Source of the DNA: Sphingobium boeckii
GTDB lineage: Bacteria > Pseudomonadota > Alphaproteobacteria > Sphingomonadales > Sphingomonadaceae
Assembly (NCBI RefSeq): GCF_014199215.1
Contig: NZ_JACIJC010000005.1
Location: forward strand, 124,001-188,000
Length of the DNA: 64,000 nt
Direction: 5' to 3'
The position numbers and the translations under genes are program-made. The notes under the pieces were generated by a model that searched no databases, had not been told where the DNA came from, and saw nothing but the letters and a program-made list of their open reading frames with translations. Below, in pieces: positions 24,487-33,754 of this stretch. Numbering within the stretch: position 1 is the first letter of the stretch; every line of letters starts with the position of its first letter.

Positions 24487-24960
24487 TCAAGCAAAATGGT
24501 TAAAATTCGATGCACCTAAAACCCAGAGCCCCCCGGCTGCGATCGCGACCGCGTAGGGGATTTCCAGATTGTCTTTTGATTTCCTGATCTTGTGCACGAC
24601 GGCCATGGCCGCCGTAAGCACGCCGCCGGCGATCGACATCACCAGCAGCATGAAGATGAGCTGTTGAAACGGGAGCCATAAGGCGAGGGCGCCGATCAGC
24701 TTCACATCGCCGCCGCCCATCGCGCCGATGGCGAACACGCCCGCGAAAATGGCGAAGACCAGCGCCGCGACGGCGATCTGGATCGCCATATCCGGCCAGA
24801 GCTGATAGCCGCTCGCCCACCAATAAAGCGGGGCGGCCAGCGCGATACCGGCGTTCAGCCAGTTTTCGACGATGCGGCCCCGGATATCGGTGAATGCAGC
24901 AAGGAGCAGCGCGCAACCGAGCGCCGCCACCATCAACTGCGTAAGAATTCCCCCATTCAT
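24487..24960 (-). CDS. cpaA: Tad prepilin peptidase CpaA (TadV)
   Basis: A 157-residue membrane aspartyl protease that cleaves Flp prepilins. The family's two aspartates appear in AAFTDIRGRIVENWLNAGIA (near residue 26) and GAMGGGDVKLIGALALWLP (near residue 87, the GxGD-like motif). Five or so hydrophobic segments are present. It is the first gene of the cluster in this window. No flp prepilin gene precedes it: the neighbour is a divergent hydrolase gene 48 bases away, so the pilin must be encoded elsewhere. Confidence 0.9.
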   Translation of the reverse strand: MNGGILTQLMVAALGCALLLAAFTDIRGRIVENWLNAGIALAAPLYWWASGYQLWPDMAIQIAVAALVFAIFAGVFAIGAMGGGDVKLIGALALWLPFQQLIFMLLVMSIAGGVLTAAMAVVHKIRKSKDNLEIPYAVAIAAGGLWVLGASNFNHFA

Positions 24961-25008
24961 GGCTCTGGGGTCTAGACGCTATGCCTTACGAAACCGTAAC
25001 CACGACCT

Positions 25009-25959
25009 ATGCAAAGCGTAAACACTTTCCGCCGTGTGATTCCCCAGGATGCGGCGCTTTCGATGCTGCCCGCGGCGGATGGATGGCCCCTGCGGCGCTT
25101 CCTCTGGCCCGTGGCCGACGCGCCGCGCGGTGCGCTGCTTTTTGCCGGCGGGCGCGGCGACATATTGGAGAAATATCTCGAGGCGCTGCACCATTGGCAT
25201 GACCGCGGCTGGCATATCGAAAGCTTCGATTGGCGCGGGCAGGGCGGCTCGGGTCGGCTGGGTCCGGACCCGCGCGTCGGTCATGTCGAGGATTTCAGTC
25301 TTTGGATCGATGATCTTGCGGACCGGTTCGCCGCGATGAAGCGGGAACAACCCGGCCCGTATGTGATCGTTGCACACTCCATGGGCGGGCATCTGGTGAT
25401 GCGCGCGCTGATCGAGCGGCGGATCGCGCCCGATGCGGTGGTGATGTCGGCACCGATGCTGGGGCTGCAAAGCGCGCCCTTCACACCGGGCATCGCGGCG
25501 CGCGTGGCGCATTTCATGACGCGGATCGGCGCACCGGCGCGGGCGGCCTGGAAAACCAATGAGCGGCCGGCGCGTCCTGGTGCATCGCGCAGAGCGTTCC
25601 TCACGCATTCGCAGGAGCGCTATGAAGATGAACTCTGGTGGAAGGCGCAGCAGCCGGATCTCGCACTCGGGCCGCCAAGCTGGCGCTGGCTGGAGCGGGC
25701 CTATCGCTCCACGCTCGACAGCTTCCTGCCGGGGCGGCTTGAATCGGTGGAAATCCCGATTCTTTTGCTATGCGCCGATCAGGATCGGTTGGTGAGCCCC
25801 AAGGCGATCCATGAGGCGGCGAAACGCCTGCCGCACGCCCGATTGATCCGCTTTGGCAATGAATCCGCACATGAGATCTTGCGCGAAGTGGATAAAGTGC
25901 GCGAACGGGCGTTGCAGGAGGCCGATATTTTTCTGGATGAAATGGCGCCAAAGCTGTGA
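25009..25959 (+). CDS. Alpha/beta hydrolase, lysophospholipase (PldB)-like
   Basis: A 316-residue serine hydrolase of the monoacylglycerol lipase/lysophospholipase group. The nucleophile elbow is VIVAHSMGGHLVM (Ser near residue 124), the oxyanion region LLFAGGRGDILEKY, the Asp in PILLLCADQDRLVSP and the catalytic His in GNESAHEIL. The lid region is rich in W and R. No good ribosome-binding site is visible. The stop overlaps the GTG of the next gene by 4 bases, so the two are co-translated. The natural ester substrate is unknown. Confidence 0.88.
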   Translation: MQSVNTFRRVIPQDAALSMLPAADGWPLRRFLWPVADAPRGALLFAGGRGDILEKYLEALHHWHDRGWHIESFDWRGQGGSGRLGPDPRVGHVEDFSLWIDDLADRFAAMKREQPGPYVIVAHSMGGHLVMRALIERRIAPDAVVMSAPMLGLQSAPFTPGIAARVAHFMTRIGAPARAAWKTNERPARPGASRRAFLTHSQERYEDELWWKAQQPDLALGPPSWRWLERAYRSTLDSFLPGRLESVEIPILLLCADQDRLVSPKAIHEAAKRLPHARLIRFGNESAHEILREVDKVRERALQEADIFLDEMAPKL

Positions 25960-27047
25960 ACGGATATGATGTCGCCATCATCGGCGCGGGGATTGCAGGT
26001 GCCAGCCTGGCGGCCGAGATCGCGCCTCATGCGCGTGTCGTTCTGCTGGAGGCAGAGGCCCAGCCGGGCTATCATTCCACAGGGCGATCGGCCGCGTTCT
26101 GGAGCGAAACCTATGGCGGGCCGCTGATCCAGCCCCTGACCAGCGCCTCCGGCCCGGCGCTGCGCGATGGCGGGTTTCTGGAGCCGCTGGGGTCGCTGCA
26201 TATCGGACGGAAAGAGGATCGTGCCAAAATGGACGCCTTTATCGCGGCGTTCGAAGGCAGCGGCATTCCGCTCGAGCCGACCGATCCGGCCAGGCTGGTG
26301 CCGGGGCTGCGGCCTGAATGGAGCGAGGGGCTGCTCGAACAGAGTTGCGCTTACATCGATGTGGCAGCGCTGCACGCGCACTTTCTGGCCACGGCGCGCC
26401 GGCATGGCGCGGAATTGCTGTGCCGCGCCGCGCTGACGGGCGGGCAGCGGCTGGGTGCGTCCTGGTTACTGGAAACCACGGCGGGCGCGGTGCGCGCGGG
26501 CGTGGTCGTGAATGCGGCGGGCGCTTGGGCGGATCCGGTGGGCGTGATGCTGGGCGCAAAACCGCTGGGCATTCAGCCCTACCGGCGCACGTTGGTCCAG
26601 CTCCGCACCGAACCGGAATCGGTGATGGGAATGCCGCATGTCGTCGACATTGGTGGATCATTTTACTTCAAGCCCGAGGCGGGCGGAAAATTATGGCTGA
26701 GCCCGCACGACGAAACCGCGGTGATGGCGTCTGATGTTGCGCCCGAAGAGCTGGACGTGGCGATCGCGATCGACCGGTTCGAACAGGTCGTCGATTGGCG
26801 CGTCGCCGCAGTCGAACGCAAATGGGCGGGCCTGCGTAGCTTCGCGCCCGATCGGCGGCCGGTTTATGGCTTCGATCCGCTTTTGCCGGGCCTGTTCTGG
26901 TGCGCGGGCCAGGGCGGCTTCGGCATCCAGACCGCGCCGGCCGGGGCGAAGGTGGCCGCTGCGCTGCTGCTCGATCGCACACCCGATGCGGCGGTGCGGG
27001 GGATCGACGGTCAGGCTTATGGCGCATATCGCTTCAACACTCTTTGA
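25956..27047 (+). CDS. FAD-dependent amine/amino-acid oxidoreductase (DadA-like)
   Basis: A 363-residue protein of the D-amino-acid dehydrogenase/glycine-oxidase family. The N-terminal dinucleotide fold is YDVAIIGAGIAGASLAAEIA with an acidic residue ending strand two (VVLLEAEAQPGYHSTGRSAA). The C-terminal FAD-contact motif is LPGLFWCAGQGGFGIQTAPA, and AERKWAGLRSF-like VERKWAGLRSFAPDRRPVYG precedes it. Start GTG at 25956 overlaps the hydrolase stop. The exact substrate is not predictable. Confidence 0.88.
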   Translation: MNGYDVAIIGAGIAGASLAAEIAPHARVVLLEAEAQPGYHSTGRSAAFWSETYGGPLIQPLTSASGPALRDGGFLEPLGSLHIGRKEDRAKMDAFIAAFEGSGIPLEPTDPARLVPGLRPEWSEGLLEQSCAYIDVAALHAHFLATARRHGAELLCRAALTGGQRLGASWLLETTAGAVRAGVVVNAAGAWADPVGVMLGAKPLGIQPYRRTLVQLRTEPESVMGMPHVVDIGGSFYFKPEAGGKLWLSPHDETAVMASDVAPEELDVAIAIDRFEQVVDWRVAAVERKWAGLRSFAPDRRPVYGFDPLLPGLFWCAGQGGFGIQTAPAGAKVAAALLLDRTPDAAVRGIDGQAYGAYRFNTL

Positions 27048-27116
27048 CAATTGAAGCTTGGCTTAGGCGATGCGGCCCGGTTACGCTGCGCGTTCCTGCA
27101 TCCATGGAGAGACCCG

Positions 27117-27293
27117 ATGGCGCACAAATTCGTGATCGAAAAGAACAAGTCCGGCGAGTTCGTCGCAAAGTTCAAATATAACAATGAGATCATCTTCTGG
27201 ACCGAGGGCTATGCCAGCAAGGCCTCGGCGCAGAATGCCATCGACTCGATCCTGAAGAACGGCCCCGGTGCCGAAGTCGAAGACAATAGCTGA
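27117..27293 (+). CDS. YegP-family (DUF1508) small protein
   Basis: A 58-residue protein made of a single DUF1508 unit: FVIEKNKSGEFVAKFKYNNE followed by ILWTEGY-like IIFWTEGYASKASAQNAIDS. The family forms a small beta-beta-beta-alpha fold of unknown function; members often have two units, here one. The ATG at 27117 has GGAGAG upstream. It stands between the FAD oxidoreductase and the convergent rnhA. Confidence 0.9.
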   Translation: MAHKFVIEKNKSGEFVAKFKYNNEIIFWTEGYASKASAQNAIDSILKNGPGAEVEDNS

Positions 27294-27314
27294 GCGTTCC
27301 GCCCCGCGCTGGTG

Positions 27315-27767
27315 TCAGGGCCGGGCGAAGCTGTCCGCCGCCGCGCTTGCCAGCCGGTCTGCGCGTTCATTGTCGACATGGCCCGCATGGCCCTTCACCC
27401 ATTTCCATTCGAGCCGATGGGGCTTGGCGGCCGCCAGCAATTCCTGCCACAGATCCGCGTTCTTCACGGGCTTGCGGTCCGCCGTGCGCCAGCCATTCTT
27501 CAGCCAGCCGTGGATCCATTTGGTCAGACCATCCATCACATAACGGCTGTCGGTGGTCAGCGTGACGCGGCACGGGCGCTTGAGCGCCTGAAGCGCGCGG
27601 ATCGCACCCATCAGCTCCATGCGATTGTTAGTGGACAGCGCCTCGCCGCCCGAAAGGTCCTTTTCGCGTTCGCCCATGCGGATCACCGCGCCCCAGCCGC
27701 CGGGGCCGGGATTCCCCTTGCACGCGCCATCGGTGAAAATCTGGACGTGTTCCATCTCGTCGCTCAT
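27315..27767 (-). CDS. rnhA: Ribonuclease HI
   Basis: RNase HI cuts the RNA strand of RNA-DNA hybrids. The 150-residue protein has the metal-binding acids in [19 protein letters not shown] (Asp), [15 protein letters not shown] (Glu), [19 protein letters not shown] (Asp) and the C-terminal [18 protein letters not shown] (His, Asp). The start at 27767 overlaps the thrB stop (ATGA); the longer frame upstream is antisense-like low complexity inside thrB. Co-transcribed with thrB and ispH. Confidence 0.97.
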   Translation of the reverse strand: MSDEMEHVQIFTDGACKGNPGPGGWGAVIRMGEREKDLSGGEALSTNNRMELMGAIRALQALKRPCRVTLTTDSRYVMDGLTKWIHGWLKNGWRTADRKPVKNADLWQELLAAAKPHRLEWKWVKGHAGHVDNERADRLASAAADSFARP

Positions 27768-28726
27768 CAGTCGATCAGCGATCCGGCAGGTGCATCGCGA
27801 TAGAAATCGAGACGACGCAGAAAGGCGAGCGGATCCTTGCGCGTTACCATCGCGTCCGCGGGCGTGTTCAGCCAGTCCCAGGCGCGGGTGAGCAGGAAAC
27901 GCAGGCACGCGCCCCGCGCCAGCGCGATGAACGCCGCGCGCTCTTCCGGCGAAAGGCCGTGACTGTCCTCATAGCCGGCGATCAGCGCATCGGAGCGGTC
28001 ACGGTGAAAGCCGCTGCCATCGTTTTCGAAGCACCAGGCGGCATGGGTGACGGCCACATCCCAGGCGCGGATTTCGGTGCAGGCGAAATAGAAATCGATC
28101 ACGCCGGTCACCTGATCGCCCAGCATCAGCACATTATCGGGAAACAGATCGGCATGGACCACGGAGCGGGGCAGGTCGGTGGGCCAATGCTGGTCGAGAT
28201 AAGTCAACTCGTCCGCCACGCGCGCGCCAAGGCCCGGCGCGATCGCGTCCAGATCATCGCCGCAGCGCGCCGCGAGTGCGTGCCAGTCGCCGATGCCCAT
28301 CGTATTGGGCCGTGCGCCCTCGAACCCGTCCAGCGCCTTGTGCATCTGGCCCAGTGCCGCGCCGGCCGCACGCGCCTGAGGGGCGGTCGGATGGCTGACG
28401 GAGACGCCCGAGAGAAATTCGATCAGGCAGGCGGAGCGCCCCGCCACCTGCTGGATCTGCACGCCCTGCTTGTCCTTGATCGCGCGTGGCACGGGATTGC
28501 CGGCATCGGCCAGATGATCGAGCAATTTCATGAAAAAGGGCAGATCGCCCACATCGACGCGCTTTTCGTACAGCGTCAGGATGAAGCGGTCCGTGGTCGT
28601 ATCGACCAGATAATTGCTATTCTCCACACCCTCGGCAATGCCCTTGGCGCTCACCAATGTGCCGGCATCATAACGCGCCAGCAGCACGCCCATCTCTTCG
28701 GCGGAGACCTGAGTATAAACAGCCAT
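27767..28726 (-). CDS. thrB: Homoserine kinase, aminoglycoside-phosphotransferase-like type
   Basis: A 319-residue ThrB of the APH-fold type used by alphaproteobacteria, which phosphorylates L-homoserine in threonine synthesis. Family marks are [29 protein letters not shown] (nucleotide loop region), the catalytic loop [14 protein letters not shown] and the metal-binding [11 protein letters not shown]. Order ispH-thrB-rnhA is common in sphingomonads and related bacteria. It starts 9 bases after the ispH stop. Confidence 0.95.
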   Translation of the reverse strand: MAVYTQVSAEEMGVLLARYDAGTLVSAKGIAEGVENSNYLVDTTTDRFILTLYEKRVDVGDLPFFMKLLDHLADAGNPVPRAIKDKQGVQIQQVAGRSACLIEFLSGVSVSHPTAPQARAAGAALGQMHKALDGFEGARPNTMGIGDWHALAARCGDDLDAIAPGLGARVADELTYLDQHWPTDLPRSVVHADLFPDNVLMLGDQVTGVIDFYFACTEIRAWDVAVTHAAWCFENDGSGFHRDRSDALIAGYEDSHGLSPEERAAFIALARGACLRFLLTRAWDWLNTPADAMVTRKDPLAFLRRLDFYRDAPAGSLID

Positions 28727-28735
28727 GGGAAACGC

Positions 28736-29695
28736 TCAGGCGGCTTCGAGGCCGCGGGGGAGCTTGAAGGCGATATCCTCGGTGGTCGTCGTCACCTCGC
28801 GTTCGGTCACAGTGTAGCGTTCGGCCAGCCGCTCGACCAGTTCGCGCACCAGAATCTCCGGCGCCGATGCGCCCGCGGTGATGCCCAGGGTCTTTACGCC
28901 CGCCAGCCATTCAAAATCCAGATCGGCGGCGCGCTGGATCAGGCGTGCGGAAACGCCTTCGCGCGCGGCGACTTCCACCAGCCGCACGGAATTGGAGGAA
29001 TTGGGCGCGCCGATCACCAGCATCGCCTCGCAGGCATGAGCGATCGTCTTCACCGCGGCCTGGCGGTTGGATGTGGCGTAGCAGATATCTTCGCCGCGGG
29101 GCTGCTGGATTTCGGGAAAACGCGCGAGCAATGTGCTCACGATTTCGGAAGTGTCGTCCACGGACAGTGTGGTCTGGGTGAGGAAGGACAGGTTCGCGGG
29201 ATCGTCCGATTTCAGCGCCTGCGCATCTTCTACCGTCTCGACCAGGGTCATCGAGCCTTCGGGGACCTGGCCAAAGGTGCCGATCACTTCGGGATGGCCC
29301 TTATGGCCGATGAAGATGATGTGCCGGCCCGCCGCGACCAGCCGTTCGGCTTGGCGATGGACCTTGGAAACCAGCGGGCAGGTGGCGTCGAGATAGGAAA
29401 GCCCGCGCGCCGCCGCCTTGGCGGGAACCGCCTTGGGCACGCCATGCGCGGAAAAGACCACGGGCACGTCATCGGGCACTGCATCCAGCGATTCCACGAA
29501 AACCGCGCCCTTGGCCTTCAGGCTGTCCACCACGAACTTGTTATGAACGATTTCATGACGGACATAGACCGGCGCACCATATTTCTCGATCGCCAGCTCG
29601 ACGATGCGGATAGCGCGGTCCACGCCCGCACAAAAGCCGCGCGGCGCGGCGATGAGAAGGTCCAGGGCGGGGCGCTGTGCGGAGATTTCTGTCAT
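28736..29695 (-). CDS. ispH: 4-hydroxy-3-methylbut-2-enyl diphosphate reductase
   Basis: IspH (LytB) makes IPP and DMAPP in the last step of the MEP isoprenoid pathway, using a 4Fe-4S cluster. The three cluster cysteines are in [31 protein letters not shown] and [14 protein letters not shown]; substrate-binding HxxH-type histidines ([24 protein letters not shown]) and [11 protein letters not shown] are present. The 319-residue length is typical. It heads an operon with thrB and rnhA and is divergent from the lipoprotein gene at 29806. Confidence 0.97.
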   Translation of the reverse strand: MTEISAQRPALDLLIAAPRGFCAGVDRAIRIVELAIEKYGAPVYVRHEIVHNKFVVDSLKAKGAVFVESLDAVPDDVPVVFSAHGVPKAVPAKAAARGLSYLDATCPLVSKVHRQAERLVAAGRHIIFIGHKGHPEVIGTFGQVPEGSMTLVETVEDAQALKSDDPANLSFLTQTTLSVDDTSEIVSTLLARFPEIQQPRGEDICYATSNRQAAVKTIAHACEAMLVIGAPNSSNSVRLVEVAAREGVSARLIQRAADLDFEWLAGVKTLGITAGASAPEILVRELVERLAERYTVTEREVTTTTEDIAFKLPRGLEAA

Positions 29696-29805
29696 CGCCG
29701 ACGCCTTTACGCGATTGCTTGCTTGCGCGAAAGCCGCTTCCTATTATCCCGACAACCTCTTACCGGAATATTCACCGAATTTGCAAAGTTTCGAGGATTT
29801 CGCCT

Positions 29806-30450
29806 GTGCATCGTTTCAAGCCGCTTATCGTCTGCTCCCTCATCGCCCTGCTTGCAGGCTGCGCCAAGGATGGGGATATCGACGCCACCGGTGGCATCAC
29901 GGTCACGCGCACGGCCTGTCCCGCGGTCGGCATCCCACAATATACCGGTGATATCACGGTGTTCGATCCCGTCACGAGCCGCGCGGCCAGCGCGATCGAC
30001 GTGGTCGCATCCATTACCAATCTGCGTTCCACCTGCAGCGGTGATACCGGCGCAGATGTGGTGACCAACGCCACGTTCGACGTATTGGCGACACGCCGCA
30101 ACACCAGCGGCGCACGTCAGGTGACCTTGCCCTATTTCTCCACCGTGATCCGCGGCGGCCGCGCCGTCATCGCCAAAAGGCTCGGCCGAATCACGCTTGA
30201 TTTCGCCGATGGCCAGGCGCGCGCATCGGTCAGCGGATCGGCCAGTTCGGTCGTGAACCGCGCCGCCGCCACCTTGCCCGACGACATCCAGAAACAGATC
30301 ACCAAGAAGCGCAAGCCCGGAGATGCGGACGCGGCGATCGATCCGCTGGCGCTGCCCGCGGTGAAGGAAGCGGTCAGCCGCGCGAGTTTCGAATTGCTGA
30401 TCGGCTTCCAGCTCACATCGGATCAGCTCCAATATAACGCGACGCGCTGA
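29806..30450 (+). CDS. Hypothetical lipoprotein
   Basis: A 214-residue protein of unknown function. The GTG at 29806 (MHRFKPLIVCSLIALLAGCAKDGD) is chosen because it gives a lipoprotein signal peptide with lipobox LLAGC and has GAGGATT upstream; the frame continues further 5' without features. After the lipid-modified Cys, residues about 35-190 look like one mostly beta domain (TGDITVFDP, ATFDVLATRRNTSGARQVTLPY, RAVIAKRLGRITLDFADGQA). No catalytic motif is recognised. It resembles uncharacterised sphingomonad lipoproteins. Confidence 0.75.
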   Translation: MHRFKPLIVCSLIALLAGCAKDGDIDATGGITVTRTACPAVGIPQYTGDITVFDPVTSRAASAIDVVASITNLRSTCSGDTGADVVTNATFDVLATRRNTSGARQVTLPYFSTVIRGGRAVIAKRLGRITLDFADGQARASVSGSASSVVNRAAATLPDDIQKQITKKRKPGDADAAIDPLALPAVKEAVSRASFELLIGFQLTSDQLQYNATR

Positions 30451-30478
30451 ATAAAGCCGGATTGACTCGAATCACCTG

Positions 30479-30498
30479 CCCGCCCAAGGCTGGGCGGG
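30479..30498 (+). terminator. Hairpin after the lipoprotein gene
   Basis: A perfect 8-base stem (CCCGCCCA / TGGGCGGG) with a 4-base loop, 28 bases after the stop and just ahead of the glycine riboswitch. There is no clear T-run after it, so termination is an inference. Confidence 0.55.
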
Positions 30499-30525
30499 TC
30501 ATCGGCGGGCAACCGCCGGGGATCG

Positions 30526-30722
30526 CGCGGGAGAGTGTTTGACGGGCTTGCCCATCGATCCGCCGAAGGAGCAACCGCCCCGGAATCTCTCAGGCCAAAG
30601 GACCGCGCGAACCGAGTGACACTCTGGAAAGAGTTCCGGCATCAAGCTGGAGCCGCCGAAGGGGTAAGTGCAGGCGCTCAGGCGCGGCATGAAAGCTCTC
30701 AGGTTCCGTGACAGAGGGGGCA
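30526..30722 (+). promoter_or_regulatory. Tandem glycine riboswitch upstream of gcvT
   Basis: Two glycine aptamers in series. The first (about 30526-30633) has GGGAGAG, CCGAAGGAGCAA, TCTCAGGCCAAAGGACCG and ACTCTGGAAAGAG, matching the gcvT-type consensus. The second (about 30634-30722) has GCCGAAGGGGTAAG, AGCTCTCAGGTTCCGTGACAG and AGAGGGGG. It lies 62 bases before the gcvT ATG. In this family, glycine binding to tandem aptamers switches on the glycine cleavage operon. No clear terminator stem was identified in the expression platform, so control could be at translation. Confidence 0.93.
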
Positions 30723-30783
30723 GTGAGGCAGGGTGCGTCGATGCGCCGCGTCTTGCTGTCTGCCATGATTGTCCGGAGTGCCC

Positions 30784-31938
30784 ATGATGAGCGAAGTCCC
30801 GAGCGAAAACGCTGAAATCGAAGATGAGGTGATCGACACCGAGGCACCGTTGCCGCTCGATGCGTGGCACCGCGCGCGCGGCGCACGCATGGTGGCCTTC
30901 GCGGGCTATGCCATGCCGATCCAATATGAAGGGATCATGGCCGAGCATCTGTGGACGCGCGAACAGGCGGGCCTGTTCGATGTGAGCCACATGGGGCAGG
31001 TGCTGTTCACCGGCGAAGGCGCGGCGCAAGCGCTGGAGGTGATGCTGCCCGGCGAGATCCAGGCGCTCAAGGCCGGTCAGATGCGCTATTCGCTGCTGCT
31101 GAACGAGGAGGGGGGCATCCTCGACGATCTCATGATCACCCGGCGTGCGGACGATCTTTACATGGTCGTGAACGGCGCGACCAAATATGACGATATCGGC
31201 ACCTTCCGGGATGAGTTGCCCGATGCGGTGACCATCAATTTCCTGGAGGATCAGGCGCTGATCGCGCTGCAGGGGCCGAAAGCGGTGGACGCGCTGGCGC
31301 GGATCGTGCCGGGGGTGGAGGCCTTGTTCTTCATGCAGGCGGCCGGTTTCGCCTGGCATGAGACACCGCTCTGGATCAGCCGTTCGGGCTATACCGGCGA
31401 GGATGGTTTCGAGATTTCAGTGCCCGCCGATGCCGTGGTGGCGTTGGTAGAGGCGATTGCCGCCCAGCCCGAGGTGAAGCCGATCGGGCTTGGCGCGCGG
31501 GATTCGCTGCGGCTGGAGGCGGGGCTGCCGCTTTACGGTCATGATCTGGATGAGAACGCCAATCCCGTGATCGCCGATCTCACCTTCGCGATCCAGAAGC
31601 GCCGCCGCGCGGAAGGCGGCTTCCATGGCGCTGAGACGATCCTGCACCAATTGGCCGAAGGTGCGCCCTCGAAGCGCGTGGGGCTGACGGTCGCCGGGCG
31701 TATGCCCGTGCGCGAGGGCGCGAAACTGTATCAGGGCGATGCACTGGTTGGCACGGTGACCTCGGGCGGCTTTGCGCCCAGCGTGAACGCGCCGATCGCC
31801 ATGGGCTATGTCACCGTCAATCTTGCCATTGCCGGCACCGCGCTGGAAGCCGAGGTGCGCGGCAAACGCGTGCCGGTCACGGTCGCGTCCATGCCTTTTA
31901 TTCCCCATCGCTATCATCGCAAAGGAGCTGCGAAATGA
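30784..31938 (+). CDS. gcvT: Glycine cleavage system T protein (aminomethyltransferase)
   Basis: GcvT moves the methylene group from aminomethylated H protein to tetrahydrofolate, releasing ammonia. The 384-residue protein has [51 protein letters not shown], the folate-site [17 protein letters not shown] and [20 protein letters not shown], plus the C-terminal barrel with [18 protein letters not shown]. The ATG at 30784 with GGAG upstream is chosen. Its N-terminus has about 24 extra acidic residues before the conserved part. First gene after the glycine riboswitch. Confidence 0.97.
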   Translation: MMSEVPSENAEIEDEVIDTEAPLPLDAWHRARGARMVAFAGYAMPIQYEGIMAEHLWTREQAGLFDVSHMGQVLFTGEGAAQALEVMLPGEIQALKAGQMRYSLLLNEEGGILDDLMITRRADDLYMVVNGATKYDDIGTFRDELPDAVTINFLEDQALIALQGPKAVDALARIVPGVEALFFMQAAGFAWHETPLWISRSGYTGEDGFEISVPADAVVALVEAIAAQPEVKPIGLGARDSLRLEAGLPLYGHDLDENANPVIADLTFAIQKRRRAEGGFHGAETILHQLAEGAPSKRVGLTVAGRMPVREGAKLYQGDALVGTVTSGGFAPSVNAPIAMGYVTVNLAIAGTALEAEVRGKRVPVTVASMPFIPHRYHRKGAAK

Positions 31939-32306
31939 GCCGTTATTTCACCGAAGATCACGAATGGATCGATGTTGACGGCGAAGTCGGCACGGTCGGC
32001 ATCACCGAATATGCGCAGGAGCAATTGGGCGACATCGTGTTCGTCGAAGTGCCCGAGGAGGGCAAGGAACTCGCCAAGGGCGATGACGCCGCAGTGGTTG
32101 AATCGGTGAAGGCCGCTTCGGATATCTACGCGCCGGTCTCCGGCACGGTATTGGAAGGCAATTCCGATCTGGCCGATGAGCCCGCGCTGGTGAACACATC
32201 CCCGGAAGAGGATGGCTGGTTCTTCAAGCTGACGCTGAGCGATGCGGAAGAGCTGGAAGGGCTGATGGACGAAAGCGCTTATCAGGCTTTTGTCAGTAAG
32301 CTTTAG
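31935..32306 (+). CDS. gcvH: Glycine cleavage system H protein
   Basis: The 123-residue lipoyl carrier that shuttles the aminomethyl group between P, T and L proteins. The lipoylated Lys is in [20 protein letters not shown] (K near residue 60). The N-terminus [20 protein letters not shown] and the [15 protein letters not shown] strand are typical. Its ATG overlaps the gcvT stop (ATGA). A family A repeat separates it from gcvPA. Confidence 0.97.
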   Translation: MSRYFTEDHEWIDVDGEVGTVGITEYAQEQLGDIVFVEVPEEGKELAKGDDAAVVESVKAASDIYAPVSGTVLEGNSDLADEPALVNTSPEEDGWFFKLTLSDAEELEGLMDESAYQAFVSKL

Positions 32307-32318
32307 CCAGAGAAAAAG

Positions 32319-32387
32319 CCGTTTGTCCCGAGCGAAGTCGAGGGACGTACTGCGGCCGGGTGTCTCGACTTCGCTCGACACGAACGG
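32319..32387. repeat. Family A palindromic repeat (copy A7) between gcvH and gcvPA
   Basis: Two arms, left CCGTTTGTCCCGAGCG and right ending CGCTCGACACGAACGG, with a short GC-rich spacer. It ends 8 bases before the gcvPA ATG and leaves that start with only a weak ribosome-binding site, so it could change expression within the operon. Confidence 0.87.
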
Positions 32388-32395
32388 ATTTTTGA

Positions 32396-33754
32396 ATGCG
32401 ATATCTCCCCCTCACCAACGAAGACCGCGCTGCCATGCTCGCGCGGATCGGTGCCTCCTCGATCGACGATCTGTTCGTGGACGTGCCCGAAGCCGCGCGC
32501 CTGTCCGGCCCGATCGCGGGTTTGCCGAACCACGCCAGCGAAATGGCGGTCGAGCGGCATATGGCCAAGCTCGCCCGGCAGAATCTGTCGGCGGGGGAAG
32601 CGCCCTTCTTCCTGGGGGCGGGAGCGTATAAGCATCATGTGCCCGCATCGGTCGATCATCTGATCCAGCGCGGCGAATTCCTGACCGCCTACACGCCTTA
32701 TCAGCCGGAAATCGCGCAGGGCACGTTGCAGATGCTGTTCGAATTCCAGACGCAGGTCGCGCGGCTCTATGGCTGCGACGTGGCCAACGCCTCCATGTAT
32801 GACGGATCGACCGCCTGCTGGGAGGCGATCGTGATGGCACGGCGCGTAACTAAGCGCGGCAAGGCTTTGCTGTCATCGGGTCTGCATCCGCATTATGTGT
32901 CGGTGGCGGAGACCATGGCCAAATTCACCGGCGACGCGCTGCAGACCGCATTGCCCACGCTGTCCGCAGAAACCGATGCGGAGGCGCTGCTGGAGGCGAT
33001 CGATCGCGATACATCCTGCGTGGTGGTGCAATATCCCGATATCCTCGGCCGCATCGCCGATCTGTCCGCCATCGCGGCGCGGGCGCATGAACATGGCGCG
33101 CTGCTAATCGCGGTCGTCACCGAACCCGTCGCTTTGGGTGCGTTGAAGGCACCGGGCGACATGGGCGCGGATATCGTGGTGGGCGAAGGCCAGTCGATCG
33201 GCGTCGGCCTGCAATTCGGCGGACCCTATGTCGGTCTGTTCGCTTGCCAGGAACGCTTCGTGCGCCAGATGCCCGGCCGCCTTTGCGGCGAGACCGTGGA
33301 TGCGGAAGGCAAGCGCGGTTTCGTTTTGACTCTCTCCACGCGCGAGCAGCATATCCGCCGCGAGAAGGCGACGTCCAATATCTGCACCAATTCTGGGCTG
33401 TGCGCGCTGGCCTTCTCGATCCACATGACCCTGCTCGGCGAGCGCGGCCTGCGCGATCTGGCGATGCTCAATCATGGATTGGCGGTGCAGGCGGCGGAGA
33501 CGCTGGCGGCGGTGCCTGGGGTCGAACTGGTCAATGACAGCTTCTTCAACGAATTTACGCTCAAGCTCTCCAAGGAAGCGCGTCCGGTGGTCCGCGATCT
33601 GGCGGAGCGCGGCATATTGGCCGGCGTGTCACTGGGGCGGCTCTATCCGGGGGCGGACGCGCTGGCGCACGGGCTGATCGTCGCGGTGACCGAGACGACC
33701 ACATCGGAGGATATCGCGGCGCTGGCCGCTGGCCTGAAGGAGGCGCTGGCATGA
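32396..33754 (+). CDS. gcvPA: Glycine dehydrogenase (decarboxylating) subunit 1
   Basis: The N-terminal half of the split P protein, 452 residues. Together with GcvPB it forms the PLP-dependent glycine decarboxylase. Family motifs are [72 protein letters not shown] and [20 protein letters not shown]. This half has the PLP fold without the active-site Lys, as expected. Its stop overlaps the gcvPB start (ATGA). Confidence 0.97.
   Translation: MRYLPLTNEDRAAMLARIGASSIDDLFVDVPEAARLSGPIAGLPNHASEMAVERHMAKLARQNLSAGEAPFFLGAGAYKHHVPASVDHLIQRGEFLTAYTPYQPEIAQGTLQMLFEFQTQVARLYGCDVANASMYDGSTACWEAIVMARRVTKRGKALLSSGLHPHYVSVAETMAKFTGDALQTALPTLSAETDAEALLEAIDRDTSCVVVQYPDILGRIADLSAIAARAHEHGALLIAVVTEPVALGALKAPGDMGADIVVGEGQSIGVGLQFGGPYVGLFACQERFVRQMPGRLCGETVDAEGKRGFVLTLSTREQHIRREKATSNICTNSGLCALAFSIHMTLLGERGLRDLAMLNHGLAVQAAETLAAVPGVELVNDSFFNEFTLKLSKEARPVVRDLAERGILAGVSLGRLYPGADALAHGLIVAVTETTTSEDIAALAAGLKEALA

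Noticed and set aside
27959-30064. A 701-codon open frame on the plus strand opposite thrB and ispH
   Set aside because: Both opposite genes are clear families with proper starts; the long frame has no domain and is a composition artefact.
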